DNA of 64,000 nucleotides from Streptomyces himalayensis subsp. himalayensis (GCF_013778455.1 NZ_JACEHE010000002.1:537107-601106), one strand, 5' to 3'. Shown: positions 51,066 through 61,495, counted from the stretch's first letter. A program made the numbers and translations. The notes: generated from the letters alone by a model not told the origin.

Positions 51066-52228
51066 GCGTACGCAACCGTGACTCCCTCGGCGGACGGGCC
51101 GCGATCGCCGGTATCGGTGCCACCGAGTTCTCGAAGGACTCGGGACGCAGCGAGCTGAAGCTGGCCGTCGAGGCCGTGCAGGCCGCGCTCGACGACGCCG
51201 GGCTCACCCCCGCCGACGTCGACGGCATGGTCACCTTCACCATGGACACAAGCCCCGAGATCACGGTCGCCCAGGCCGCGGGCATCGGCGAGCTGTCCTT
51301 CTTCTCCCGGATCCACTACGGAGGCGGCGCGGCCTGCGCCACCGTCCAGCAGGCGGCGCTCGCGGTGGCCACCGGGGTGGCCGAAGTCGTCGTCTGCTAC
51401 AGGGCGTTCAACGAGCGCTCGGGCAGGCGGTTCGGCTCCGGCGTGCAGCACCGTGAGCCGTCCGCTGAGGGCGCGGCGCTCGGCTGGTCGCTGCCGTTCG
51501 GCCTGCTCACACCCGCGTCCTGGGTGGCGATGGCGGCACAGCGGTACCTGCACGCGTACGGACTGACACCGGAGGCGTTCGGCCATGTCGCCGTCATGGA
51601 CCGTGCGTACGCGGCGACGAACCCGGCGGCCTACTTCCACGGGAAGCCGATCACGCTCGAGGACCATACGGCGTCGCGCTGGATCGTCGAGCCCCTGCGG
51701 CTCCTCGACTGCTGCCAGGAGACGGACGGCGGTCAGGCGATCGTGGTGACGTCCCTGGAGCGCGCTCGCGATCTGCCGCAGCCGCCGGCGGTGATCACGG
51801 CCGCGGCCCAGGGCGCCGGGCGCGGCCAGGAGCAGATGACCAGCTTCTACCGCGACGACCTCACGGGACTGCCCGAGATGGGCGTGGTGGCGCGCCAGTT
51901 GTGGCGCGGCTCCGGGCTGACGACCGGAGAAGTCGACGTGGGGATCTTGTACGACCACTTCACACCGTTCGTGCTCATGCAGCTGGAGGAGTTCGGCTTC
52001 TGCGGGCCCGGAGAGGCCGCGGACTTCGTCGCCGAACGCCGGCTGCCGCTGAACACACACGGCGGTCAGCTCGGCGAGGCGTATCTGCACGGGATGAACG
52101 GGATAGCGGAGGGCGCCCGGCAGCTGCGTGGCACATCGGTGAACCAGATACCGGGAGCCGCCCGGGTCCTGGTCACGGCGGGCACAGGTGTTCCCACATC
52201 AGGGCTGGTCCTGGGGGCGGACGACTGA
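51062..52228 (+). CDS. ltp2: Thiolase-fold lipid-transfer protein / steroid side-chain aldolase, Ltp2-like
   Basis: 388 residues of the thiolase-like SCP-x family: AAIAGIGATEFSKDSGRSELKLAVEAV, DGMVTFTMDTSPE, GGGAACATVQQAALAVATGVAEVVVCYRAFNERSG, and NTHGGQLGEAYLHGMNGIAEG, with a conserved C-terminal His region. Ltp2 performs the retro-aldol cleavage that releases propionyl-CoA from the steroid ring. Last gene of the operon, overlapping chsH1 by four bases. Confidence 0.88.
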   Translation: MSVRNRDSLGGRAAIAGIGATEFSKDSGRSELKLAVEAVQAALDDAGLTPADVDGMVTFTMDTSPEITVAQAAGIGELSFFSRIHYGGGAACATVQQAALAVATGVAEVVVCYRAFNERSGRRFGSGVQHREPSAEGAALGWSLPFGLLTPASWVAMAAQRYLHAYGLTPEAFGHVAVMDRAYAATNPAAYFHGKPITLEDHTASRWIVEPLRLLDCCQETDGGQAIVVTSLERARDLPQPPAVITAAAQGAGRGQEQMTSFYRDDLTGLPEMGVVARQLWRGSGLTTGEVDVGILYDHFTPFVLMQLEEFGFCGPGEAADFVAERRLPLNTHGGQLGEAYLHGMNGIAEGARQLRGTSVNQIPGAARVLVTAGTGVPTSGLVLGADD

Positions 52229-52409
52229 GGGGAGCCGGTGTCCGTACTGCAAGGGGACTCGCCTCTCCGTAATCAACCCTGAGGACTGCGCTCGGTGTCC
52301 TCCAACCCCAGAAGGTGGGGACACGGTCGGCCCTACAACCTGAGGGGGACAGGTCTTCGGCACCTGCGGCCGATTCGTCGGTGGTGTGGTCGCTCCTAGC
52401 GTGGGAGCC

Positions 52410-53003
52410 ATGACCACGCCTGTCTGCACCAGCGCATCGAAGGCCGCGGGAACGGCGCACGCGGCGTACCGGATACACCCCGCACGCTCGGCTCACCCGG
52501 CACATCCGGCGTACCCGTCGTTCGCCTCGTTCGTCCAGGCGCGCGGTCCCGTACTGCTGCGCACGGCACGTTCGTTGACGGGGAACCCGAGCGATGCCGA
52601 GGATCTGCTGCAGACGGCGCTCGCGAAGACGTATGTCGCATGGGACCGGATCGAGGACCACCGGGCCCTCGACGGCTATGTGCGGCGCGCGTTGGTGAAC
52701 ACGCGTACGTCACAGTGGCGCAAGCGTAAGGTCGACGAGTTGGCCTGCGACGAGCTTCCCGAGCCTGACCTGGTGCCGGTCGGCGACCCGGCCGAGCAGC
52801 AGGTGCTGCGCGACGCGATGTGGCGCGCGATCATGAAGCTGCCGGCCCGGCAGCGCGCGATGGTCGTCCTGCGGTACTACGAGGACCTCAGCGAGGTCCA
52901 GACGGCCGAGGTGCTCGGGGTGTCCGTCGGCACGGTCAAGAGCGCGGTGTCGAGGGCGCTCGGCAAGCTGCGGGAGGACCCGGAGCTCGCACCCGTGCGC
53001 TGA
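52410..53003 (+). CDS. ECF RNA polymerase sigma factor, Streptomyces SigE-family type
   Basis: 197 residues. Region 2 is FASFVQARGPVLLRTARSLTGNPSDAEDLLQTALAKTYVAWDRIE (in parts), region 4 has LPARQRAMVVLRYYEDLSEVQTAEVLGVSVGTVKSAVSRAL, its helix-turn-helix. This is the actinobacterial SigE-family (TIGR02983-like) group. An N-terminal His/Ala/Pro-rich stretch (about 1-35) is extra. ATG 52410 has GTGGGAG upstream. No anti-sigma gene is adjacent. The preceding 181-base spacer has no clear terminator. Confidence 0.9.
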   Translation: MTTPVCTSASKAAGTAHAAYRIHPARSAHPAHPAYPSFASFVQARGPVLLRTARSLTGNPSDAEDLLQTALAKTYVAWDRIEDHRALDGYVRRALVNTRTSQWRKRKVDELACDELPEPDLVPVGDPAEQQVLRDAMWRAIMKLPARQRAMVVLRYYEDLSEVQTAEVLGVSVGTVKSAVSRALGKLREDPELAPVR

Positions 53004-53143
53004 GCTGCAGCGCATGTGAACTGCGTCGCCCATGAGGCAGTGGAGGCAGTGGAGGCTGAGGACTGCGGCACGTGCGAAACCGAGGCGCGGGAGATGTGCC
53101 GCTCCTGCTCGACGACGGTGATCGATCATCCCCGGGACTAGTG

Positions 53144-53161
53144 ACATACCACGCGGTATGT
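53144..53161. promoter_or_regulatory. Palindromic operator candidate before the acyl-CoA ligase
   Basis: ACATACCACGCGGTATGT: perfect 7-bp arms around ACGC, 58 bases before the GTG start. Typical TetR-family operator geometry. Confidence 0.55.
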
Positions 53162-53219
53162 GCGCAGAATTTGCCGAACCCCTACTGCCGCGTAGGCAAT
53201 GTCGCCCCGGGAGGATGCC

Positions 53220-54875
<1,656 letters not shown>

Positions 54876-54888
54876 CCCGGAGTGATCG

Positions 54889-54919
54889 CGGCGGGCGGGC
54901 ACCCAGTGCCCGCCCGCCG
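54889..54919. terminator. Strong bidirectional terminator
   Basis: A perfect 14-bp stem CGGCGGGCGGGCAC / GTGCCCGCCCGCCG with a CCA loop, between the convergent ligase and PAS-protein genes. Confidence 0.75.
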
Positions 54920-54944
54920 TGGTACGTCTGCCCTCAGCCCGTGG

Positions 54945-57900
54945 TCAGTTCGTGCCGATCTTCGCCAGCAGGTCCACGATGCGCGTCTGCACCTCGGCGC
55001 TGGTGGAGCGCTCCGCCAGGAACAGAACCGTCTCTCCGGCGGCGAGCCGCGGCAGTTCGGCCTGGTCGACGGCCGCGGTGTAGACGACGAGCGGCGTGCG
55101 GTTCAACTGGCCGTTCGCGCGCAGCCAGTCGACGATTCCGGCGCGTCGGCGGCGTACCTGCATCAGGTCCATCACGACCAGGTTCGGACGCATCTGCGCC
55201 GCCAGCGTCACCGCGTCCGCGTCGTCCTGCGCCCGCGCGACCTGCATGCCGCGCCGCTCCAGCGTCGCGGTGAGCGCGAGCGCGATCTCCGCGTGCTCCT
55301 CGATGAGGAGGACGCGCGGCGGATGCTGCTCGCTGTCGCGCGGCGCCAGGGCCTTCAGGAGTACGGCGGGGTCGGCGCCGTACGCCGCCTCGCGGGTCGC
55401 CTGGCCGAGTCCCGCCGTCACCAGCACCGGCACCTCGGCGGCGACGGCGGCCTGACGCAGCGACTGCAGCGCCGTACGCGTGATCGGACCGGTCAGCGGG
55501 TCCACGAAGAGGGCGGCCGGGAACGCCGCGATCTGTGCGTCGACCTCCTCGCGGGAGTGCACGATCACGGGCCGGTAGCCGCGGTCGCTCAGCGCCTGCT
55601 GCGTGGGGACGTCGGGCGCGGGCCAGACGAGGAGTCGGCGCGGGTTGTCCAGCGGCTCGGGCGGCAGTTCGTCGTCCATCGGCTGAGGCGTGGGCCGGTC
55701 GGCGACCTCGACGGCACCGCCGGGGCCGTCGAGCGGCTCCGGGCCCTCGTCGGCGTCCTCGTCGGGCGCCCCGATGGCGTACGAGCGGCCGCCGCCCTCC
55801 GTGGACGTGGCCAGCCTGGACTGCGGCTGGGCACCGGGCGCGGTGGCCTCCGGGTGCGGGCGGGCCGCCGTCTCCGGCCGGTCACCGCTCGGCTCGGGCG
55901 GTGTCGCGAGCTTGCGGCGGCGGCCCGAACCCGTGGGGTTGGCGGGCGGGGGCGTCGTCTGCGCCTGGTGTGCAGTCGTCTGTGCGGGTACCGCGGGTGC
56001 GGGCGCGGGTGCCTGTGCCTGCCGGGGTGCCTGGGCCCCCGGCAGCTGTGCGGCCGACAGGGGCTGCGGGGCACGAGGACCCGGTGCGTCCGGTGCGGGC
56101 CGGGCCGGACGGCCCGGCGAACGCTGCGGCTCGGCGATCTGGCGGCCGAACGGCACGCCCTGGCCCAGGGTGCGCACGCTGATCGCGCGCCCCTGCGTCG
56201 AGTTCGCGTCACCGGCCGGGGCCTCGGCGGGCAACGGCTGAGCGGCCCGCGGCCCGAGCTGCGGCGGGAGCGCGACGCCGCGCCCGTGGGTCGTCGGGCC
56301 GTTCGGCGGGGTGGCGGCCTGTGGCGGCGCGGGCTGTGCGGCGGGTGCGGGCTGCGCGGCAGGCGTGGGGTTCGCGACCGGTGTGGCTCGGGCGGCCGGC
56401 GCGGCTTGTCCCTGCTGCGGGTCAGGAGTGGCCTGTGCCGGTACGCCTGTGGCGGGGGTTCCGCTGTCCGGCCAGGGCTGAACGGCTGCCGGCGAGGGCT
56501 GGGCAGGCTGTTCCCCCGCGCCGGACGGGGTGGGCCGGCCGGGCTGGGCGGACGGGGCCGGCATCGGCTGCCCGTTGTGGGTGGCGTCGGGGGCCGGAAC
56601 GGGCATGGCGGAAGCGGGCGTTGCGCCGTTCGTCCAGGGCTGAGCCGTGAATACGGGCTGAGCCGTCTGAACGAACTGGCCGTTCTGCGCTGTCTGTGCC
56701 GGTTGTGCAGTCTGCGTCGCCTGCCCGGCCTGCACGGACTGCCCGTTGAGCGCGGGACGCGCAGCCTCAGCAGTCTGTGCAGCGTGACTGTGCCGAGCGT
56801 CCTGCGGGTGAGGTGCCCGCTGAGGCTGCTGCGGCGCGGCCTGAGCATGCGGTGCGCTCTGCACGGGAACACCGGACGCCGTCGCAGGTACCGGTCCGGC
56901 TACGGCAGCCTCCGCAGGCGCCCCCGCCGCCGAAGCGGCCACGGGCGATGCAGCCGGCAGTGCCCCCGGCACCGGCGCCGCCATCGGTTCCTGCTGTCCG
57001 TGCGTGACGGCCTGCTGTTCCTGCGTCTGGAGTGCGTTCGGCTCCTGCTCGGCCGGAGCGGTGCGGCGGGCCCGGCGGCGACCCGTCGCTGCCGAGGTCG
57101 GGTGGGGCTGCGGCGGAGTGTGGTCGTCGGCGGGGTCGTGGAGCGCCGTCGCATGCTGTCCGGAATCGTCCCCGCCGCCCGGCGCCCGGTCCGCCTCGGC
57201 GGGCGGCAGCGCGAAGGCAGCCCGGGCGCTCGTCTCTTGCCCAGCGCCCCTGTCCGTGGCACTGGCCAGTGCGCGCCGGGCACGACGCCCTGCGGGCTGC
57301 CCGACGCCGGAACCCGAAGTGCCGCCTCCGCCGTTCCCGGCAACCCCGTTCGAGCCGGGGGCGCCGGGCAGCCCGGCGGGCGGGACAGCCCCCAGCGCCT
57401 CCCCGGCCCCGGACTCGGCGCCTGCCGACGATGCCGGCCCGTCGGGTCCCTCAGTCCCCTCTGCTCCCTGTGCCGTCGCCCCCGCCGATGCGGCAGGCAG
57501 AGCGGGCAGAGCGCGCTGTTCATCGGCGTCGCGCCGCGCACGCCGGCCCGTGGGAACCGGTACGCCCTGGGGCGGCACCGCCTCACCGAGCGCCGCCGAT
57601 CCGGCCGCATGCTCGGCCGCGGTCACCACGGCACCCTCCGCGGGACTCGGCCGCCCGCGCCGCCGTCCCGTACCGCCGCCGGCCGGGCCCGAAGCCTGCG
57701 CCGGCAGCTGCGGCTGTACCGCGTCGCCGGCGCCCGCCGGCTCCTCCGCACGCCGCCGGCGACGCCGCCCGGTCGGAACGGCTCCGCCGTCCGCCGCCGC
57801 ACCGGAACCATCCGCGTCGCGCCCCTGCGTACCGGATTCACCGGCCCCGCCGGGACCGTCAAGGAAGGCGTCCACCGAGGCCCGCCGAGCCCGCCGACGC

Positions 57901-59732
57901 CCGCCACCCGTGGCCTGCGCAGGGACCATCGCCGTTGCGCCCGCGTGCCCCGTCTCGGCGCCGGAGGCACCCGTACCGGCCGCGGCAGCACCAGAACCGT
58001 CGGTACCGGAACCGGCCCCGGTCGCATCGGCCGCCGGATGTACGAGAGCAGTGGTCGGAACGGTCCCTGCCCCGCCCCCGATCGGCACCTCGAGGACATA
58101 CGCGCTGCCGCTCATGCCCGGCACCTCGTGCGTCTGCAGCACGCCGCCGTGCGCGCGCACGATGCCCTGCACGATCGGCTGGTGGACCGGGTCGCCGCCG
58201 GAGTAGGGACCGCGCACCTCGATGCGTACGACCTCGCCGCGCTGGGCCGCCGCGACGACGACCGTCGAGTCCATGTAACCGCCCGCCGAGACCGGCGCGT
58301 TGCCCGTGGCGTCGACGCCCGCGACATCCGCGACGAGATGCGCGAGTGCCGTCGCGAGCCGCTCCGGGTCCACCTCGGCCTCGAGCGGCGGGGCGTGCAC
58401 GGCGAACTGCGCGCGCCCGGGGCCGATCAGCTCGATCGCCCCCTCGACGCCGGCCGCCACGACCCCGTCGAGCATGACCGCGCGCCTGGCGAGCTGCTCC
58501 ACGCCCTCGTCGAGCCGCTGGTAGGCGAGCACGTTGTCGACGAGCGTGGTCATGCGCGCGTAGCCCGCGGCCAGGTGGTGCAGGACCTGGTTCGCCTCGG
58601 GCCACAACTGCCCCGCGTCGTCGGCGGCCAGCGTGGAGAGCTCGCGCCGCAGCTCATCGAGCGGCCCGCGCAGTGATCCGCCGAGCACCGCGAGCAGCTG
58701 CTCGTGCCGCGCTGTCAGCTCCTCGAATCGGTCCTTCTCACGCTCGGCCAGGGCCGCGTACCGCTCCTTCTCGGACGCGAGCTCCTCCGTGTGCCGCTCG
58801 GTGATCCCGGCGAGTTCCTCGGCGTGCTCCTCCTCGACCTGTGCGAGCTCCTCCGCGTGCCGCCGCGCCGCGGATTCCTGCTCTTCCGCGTGCTTCCGCT
58901 CCGCGGTTTCCTTCTCCGCGGCGAGGGCCTCGTACGGCCGGCGGTCGGTGAACGTCAACACCGCACCGACGAGCTGGTCACCGTCCCGCACCGGCGAGGT
59001 CGTCAGATCGACCGGCACCTTGTCGCCGCTCTTGGACCAGAGAACCTGCCCGCGCACCCGGTGCTTGCGACCGGACCGGAGCGTGTCGGCCAGCGGCGAC
59101 TCCTCGTACGGGAAGGGCTCGCCGTCGCCCCGCGAGTGCAGCACCAGCGCGTGCAGGTCCTGTCCGCCCAGGTCACTGGCCCGGTACCCGAGGATCTGCG
59201 CGGCGGCGGGATTGACGAGGACGACCCGGCCCTCGGTGTCGGTCCCGACCACACCCTCGGCCGCGGCCCGCAGGATCATCTCGGTCTGCCGCTGGGAACG
59301 CGCCAGTTCGGCCTCGGTGTCGACGGTCCCGGTGAGATCGCGTACGACCAGCATCAGCAGCTCGTCGCCGGTGTAGGCGGGGCTGCTGTCGTACGCCTGC
59401 TGGCCGTTCTCCAGGTTCGCGCTGCTGACCTCGACGGGGAACTCGTTTCCGTCGGTGCGCCGCGCGATCATCCGGGTCGGCTTGGTACGTCCCTGTTCGT
59501 CCGTCGTGTCGGGCCGCCGCATCGATCCCGGGATCAGCCGTGAGTCGAACTCCGGCAGCAGATCGAGCAGTCCACGCCCGACGAGTGCCGTGCCGGGTGC
59601 CTCGAAGGTCTGGAGGGCGATGGTGTTGGCGTTGACGACGGTGCCGTTGGCGTTGACCAGGACGAGGGCGTCCGGCAGCGCGTCGAGTATGGCTGCGAGG
59701 CGAGCAGCGCCTCGGGATGGCCTGCTGCTCAC
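54945..59732 (-). CDS. Giant PAS hybrid-histidine-kinase-like protein, probably catalytically dead
   Basis: 1595 residues: PAS (about 8-130), PAS (145-265), a charged coiled coil (270-345), a DHp-like segment, a HATPase-like domain (430-560), a ~750-residue Ala/Pro/Gln/Gly-rich linker, and two receiver-like domains (about 1360-1465 and 1470-1595). The H-box that should read SHELRTPL is GGSLRGPL, with no phospho-accepting His; the N and G1 boxes of the ATPase are also degraded. Receiver 2 keeps Asp in VVMDLMQ, but the acidic pair is EE and the Lys is lost. The linker carries seven GRR(R/A)RR-like motifs. GTG 59732 has GGGAGGAAG upstream. Probably a scaffold or signal integrator. Confidence 0.85.
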   Translation of the reverse strand: MSSRPSRGAARLAAILDALPDALVLVNANGTVVNANTIALQTFEAPGTALVGRGLLDLLPEFDSRLIPGSMRRPDTTDEQGRTKPTRMIARRTDGNEFPVEVSSANLENGQQAYDSSPAYTGDELLMLVVRDLTGTVDTEAELARSQRQTEMILRAAAEGVVGTDTEGRVVLVNPAAAQILGYRASDLGGQDLHALVLHSRGDGEPFPYEESPLADTLRSGRKHRVRGQVLWSKSGDKVPVDLTTSPVRDGDQLVGAVLTFTDRRPYEALAAEKETAERKHAEEQESAARRHAEELAQVEEEHAEELAGITERHTEELASEKERYAALAEREKDRFEELTARHEQLLAVLGGSLRGPLDELRRELSTLAADDAGQLWPEANQVLHHLAAGYARMTTLVDNVLAYQRLDEGVEQLARRAVMLDGVVAAGVEGAIELIGPGRAQFAVHAPPLEAEVDPERLATALAHLVADVAGVDATGNAPVSAGGYMDSTVVVAAAQRGEVVRIEVRGPYSGGDPVHQPIVQGIVRAHGGVLQTHEVPGMSGSAYVLEVPIGGGAGTVPTTALVHPAADATGAGSGTDGSGAAAAGTGASGAETGHAGATAMVPAQATGGGRRRARRASVDAFLDGPGGAGESGTQGRDADGSGAAADGGAVPTGRRRRRRAEEPAGAGDAVQPQLPAQASGPAGGGTGRRRGRPSPAEGAVVTAAEHAAGSAALGEAVPPQGVPVPTGRRARRDADEQRALPALPAASAGATAQGAEGTEGPDGPASSAGAESGAGEALGAVPPAGLPGAPGSNGVAGNGGGGTSGSGVGQPAGRRARRALASATDRGAGQETSARAAFALPPAEADRAPGGGDDSGQHATALHDPADDHTPPQPHPTSAATGRRRARRTAPAEQEPNALQTQEQQAVTHGQQEPMAAPVPGALPAASPVAASAAGAPAEAAVAGPVPATASGVPVQSAPHAQAAPQQPQRAPHPQDARHSHAAQTAEAARPALNGQSVQAGQATQTAQPAQTAQNGQFVQTAQPVFTAQPWTNGATPASAMPVPAPDATHNGQPMPAPSAQPGRPTPSGAGEQPAQPSPAAVQPWPDSGTPATGVPAQATPDPQQGQAAPAARATPVANPTPAAQPAPAAQPAPPQAATPPNGPTTHGRGVALPPQLGPRAAQPLPAEAPAGDANSTQGRAISVRTLGQGVPFGRQIAEPQRSPGRPARPAPDAPGPRAPQPLSAAQLPGAQAPRQAQAPAPAPAVPAQTTAHQAQTTPPPANPTGSGRRRKLATPPEPSGDRPETAARPHPEATAPGAQPQSRLATSTEGGGRSYAIGAPDEDADEGPEPLDGPGGAVEVADRPTPQPMDDELPPEPLDNPRRLLVWPAPDVPTQQALSDRGYRPVIVHSREEVDAQIAAFPAALFVDPLTGPITRTALQSLRQAAVAAEVPVLVTAGLGQATREAAYGADPAVLLKALAPRDSEQHPPRVLLIEEHAEIALALTATLERRGMQVARAQDDADAVTLAAQMRPNLVVMDLMQVRRRRAGIVDWLRANGQLNRTPLVVYTAAVDQAELPRLAAGETVLFLAERSTSAEVQTRIVDLLAKIGTN

Positions 59733-59956
59733 GACGACGCTTCCTCCCTGTTACCGCACCTTGCCGACCGCCGAGGCCATCTTGCCCCGCGGCCCGCGGT
59801 GTGTCACGGGAGGGAGTCTAAGGGCAGTGGTTGCGCTCGCGGCGCCGGATGAGAGGGAGGTCGCACGCAGAACAGACGTAGATGCTGTGACCATGGCCCC
59901 GACCTGCCGACGCATCGGCTAGAAGCGGACGATTGCCTGACTCCCGAACGACTGAA

Positions 59957-60113
59957 CTACGGCCGGACCACGCTCGAGGTGTCGGCCACCGGCTATGACC
60001 GGACCACGGTCAAGGTGCCGCCCACCGGCTATGACCGGACCACGGCGAGGCGCCGGTCACCGGCTACGGCCGGACCATGGTCTCGGCAGCCGGCTCCGGG
60101 CGGACCACGGCGA
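59957..60113. repeat. Four to five ~36-bp tandem repeats between the PAS protein and the SSI gene
   Basis: Units contain CACCGGCTATGACCGGACCACGG or close variants (CTACGGCCGGACCACG). They fill most of the 383-base spacer 59733-60115, which holds no gene that I can see. Confidence 0.7.
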
Positions 60114-60115
60114 AT

Positions 60116-60562
60116 CTAGGCCCGAACGGCCGGCAGCACCGGCACGATCGCGTCCCACCGCGCGACCTCGCAGCCGTCGCTCCTGCTGTACGTCGCGTCG
60201 ACGGGCCGCCCGTGCCAGACGCCCGTGACGTGCGCCGTGGCAGGCCCGCCGTACTGCATGGTGCACATGGCGCCCTGCTGCCGGGGCGCGAACGGATCGC
60301 GGCCTTCCGCGGCCCGCTGCTCCAGGCGTCCACACGCTCCGGCCGGATTCGGATGCGTACCGCCCGCCGGTCCGCACTTGAGCTCATACGTTCCATCAGT
60401 GTCCCCTCCCGCGCCCTGGACCGTGATCGTCAGCTGGTCCGGCGCGGTGAACAACGAGGAAAGGGGCAGGGGCAGCGGGTCGGTGTCGGCGGCCGTCGCC
60501 GTGGGCGCTGCGGACAGCGCGGCGACGGAGGCGGCGGCGGTGAGAGCGAGACGGCGCAGCAT
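60116..60562 (-). CDS. Secreted SSI-type (subtilisin inhibitor-like) protease inhibitor
   Basis: 148 residues. A signal peptide ends APTATA, before ADTDPLPLPLSSLF. The SSI domain has its four Cys (LKCGP, GACGRLE; AMCTMQY, DGCEVAR) and GVWHGRPVDATYSRS as in SSI's GVWQGKRV. The reactive-site loop reads C-T-M-Q-Y, so by alignment to SSI (C-P-M-V-Y) P1 is Met and P1' is Gln. Met at P1 predicts inhibition of subtilisin-like proteases. Such inhibitors restrain extracellular proteases during development. Confidence 0.9.
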   Translation of the reverse strand: MLRRLALTAAASVAALSAAPTATAADTDPLPLPLSSLFTAPDQLTITVQGAGGDTDGTYELKCGPAGGTHPNPAGACGRLEQRAAEGRDPFAPRQQGAMCTMQYGGPATAHVTGVWHGRPVDATYSRSDGCEVARWDAIVPVLPAVRA

Positions 60563-60790
60563 GACGAGGCTCCACGGGGTGCGGGTGAGCGCCGCGTACG
60601 GCCTCTGTGCAGGTACGCGCGGCGCACGGCTCTGCCCCGTTCAACGTCCTACGCGCCGCGACGTTGCGGTGCGGCGGTGCTTTGCCCTGTGGCCTGCATG
60701 CCTAGTACCGTGGGAACCGATTGGTGACAGCCCGCTTGGCTGTGTCATCATCTGCACGCACCTACTCGCGCTCGCGCGAGCTGTTGCACT

Positions 60791-60881
60791 GGAGGCGTCG
60801 CCTAGTCCGGTCTATGGCGCCGCACTGCTAATGCGGTTTGGGCCTTAAAGCCCATCGAGGGTTCAAATCCCTCCGCCTCCG
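60791..60881 (+). tRNA. tRNA-Ser(GCU)
   Basis: Class II: acceptor GGAGGCG / CGCCTCC, anticodon arm CCGCA-CTGCTAA-TGCGG with anticodon GCT, long variable arm TGGGCCTTAAAGCCCA, T-arm GAGGG-TTCAAAT-CCCTC, G73. CCA not encoded. Confidence 0.96.
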
Positions 60882-60895
60882 CTCCTTGATCCCGT

Positions 60896-60920
60896 AGCCC
60901 TGGTCGTCCCGACCGGGGCT
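60896..60920 (+). terminator. Terminator after tRNA-Ser(GCU)
   Basis: AGCCCTGGTCG / CGACCGGGGCT, an 11-bp stem including one T-G pair, loop TCC. Beyond it, 60955-61015 has three GGGCCCGGGCAT repeats and nothing else up to 61188. Confidence 0.65.
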
Positions 60921-61188
60921 TCGGTCGTTCTCCGGCTGATCTTCGGCTGGAGGTGGGCCCGGGCATCCGACGAAGACGGGCCCGGGCATGGGCCCGGGCA
61001 TCCGAAGACAGGCCCGCACGTCCCGGCCGCGCTGGGACCGTTCGGTCGCAGTCTGATCGTTTCCCCAGGTCAGACGGGGTGCGGGATATGGATTTCGCCT
61101 CAGGCGGCCGTTCATGTAATGTTGTTCCCGCAACGCCGACCGGGCCGAAAAGCCCGGGAGGAAGAGCGCACAGCACAACAAAACACAG

Positions 61189-61261
61189 GCACTCGTAGCT
61201 TAACGGATAGAGCATCTGACTACGGATCAGAAGGTTGCAGGTTCGAATCCTGCCGAGTGCA
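61189..61261 (+). tRNA. tRNA-Arg(ACG)
   Basis: Acceptor GCACTCG / CGAGTGC, D-arm GCTTAACGGATAGAGC, anticodon arm TCTGA-CTACGGA-TCAGA with anticodon ACG (read as ICG), T-arm GCAGG-TTCGAAT-CCTGC, A73. Confidence 0.97.
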
Positions 61262-61268
61262 CACAGAC

Positions 61269-61299
61269 AAGAGGCCCCGGAAGTGATCCGGGGCCTCTT
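61269..61299 (+). terminator. Terminator after tRNA-Arg
   Basis: A perfect 13-bp stem AAGAGGCCCCGGA / TCCGGGGCCTCTT with a 5-base loop, 8 bases past the tRNA. Confidence 0.8.
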
Positions 61300-61424
61300 G
61301 CGTTGGCGCCCGGTCGTGCAGCAGGGACCACGACCGTTCCACTGCTCGGCCTCACGACCGTTCCACTGCTCGCCCCCGGCCACCCCCGAACCCTTCACGG
61401 CGTGGCCACACAATCCAACTTTAC

Positions 61425-61437
61425 TTGCTTAAGTCAA
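61425..61437. promoter_or_regulatory. MarR-type operator candidate upstream of the MFS gene
   Basis: TTGCTTAAGTCAA, a near-palindrome around CTTAAG in an AT-rich patch 59 bases before the ATG. This style of site is common for MarR regulators of DHA2 exporters. No marR gene is in the window. Confidence 0.45.
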
Positions 61438-61495
61438 TCAACTGACGTACCGTGATGTCCGGCGCGTACCCGATCGTCCACATGGAGGCTCGACC

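Noticed and set aside
55589..56872. Minus-strand alternative frame within the PAS-protein linker
   Set aside because: Arg/Pro-rich shadow of the repetitive linker; the in-frame 1595-residue protein has PAS and receiver domains at both ends.
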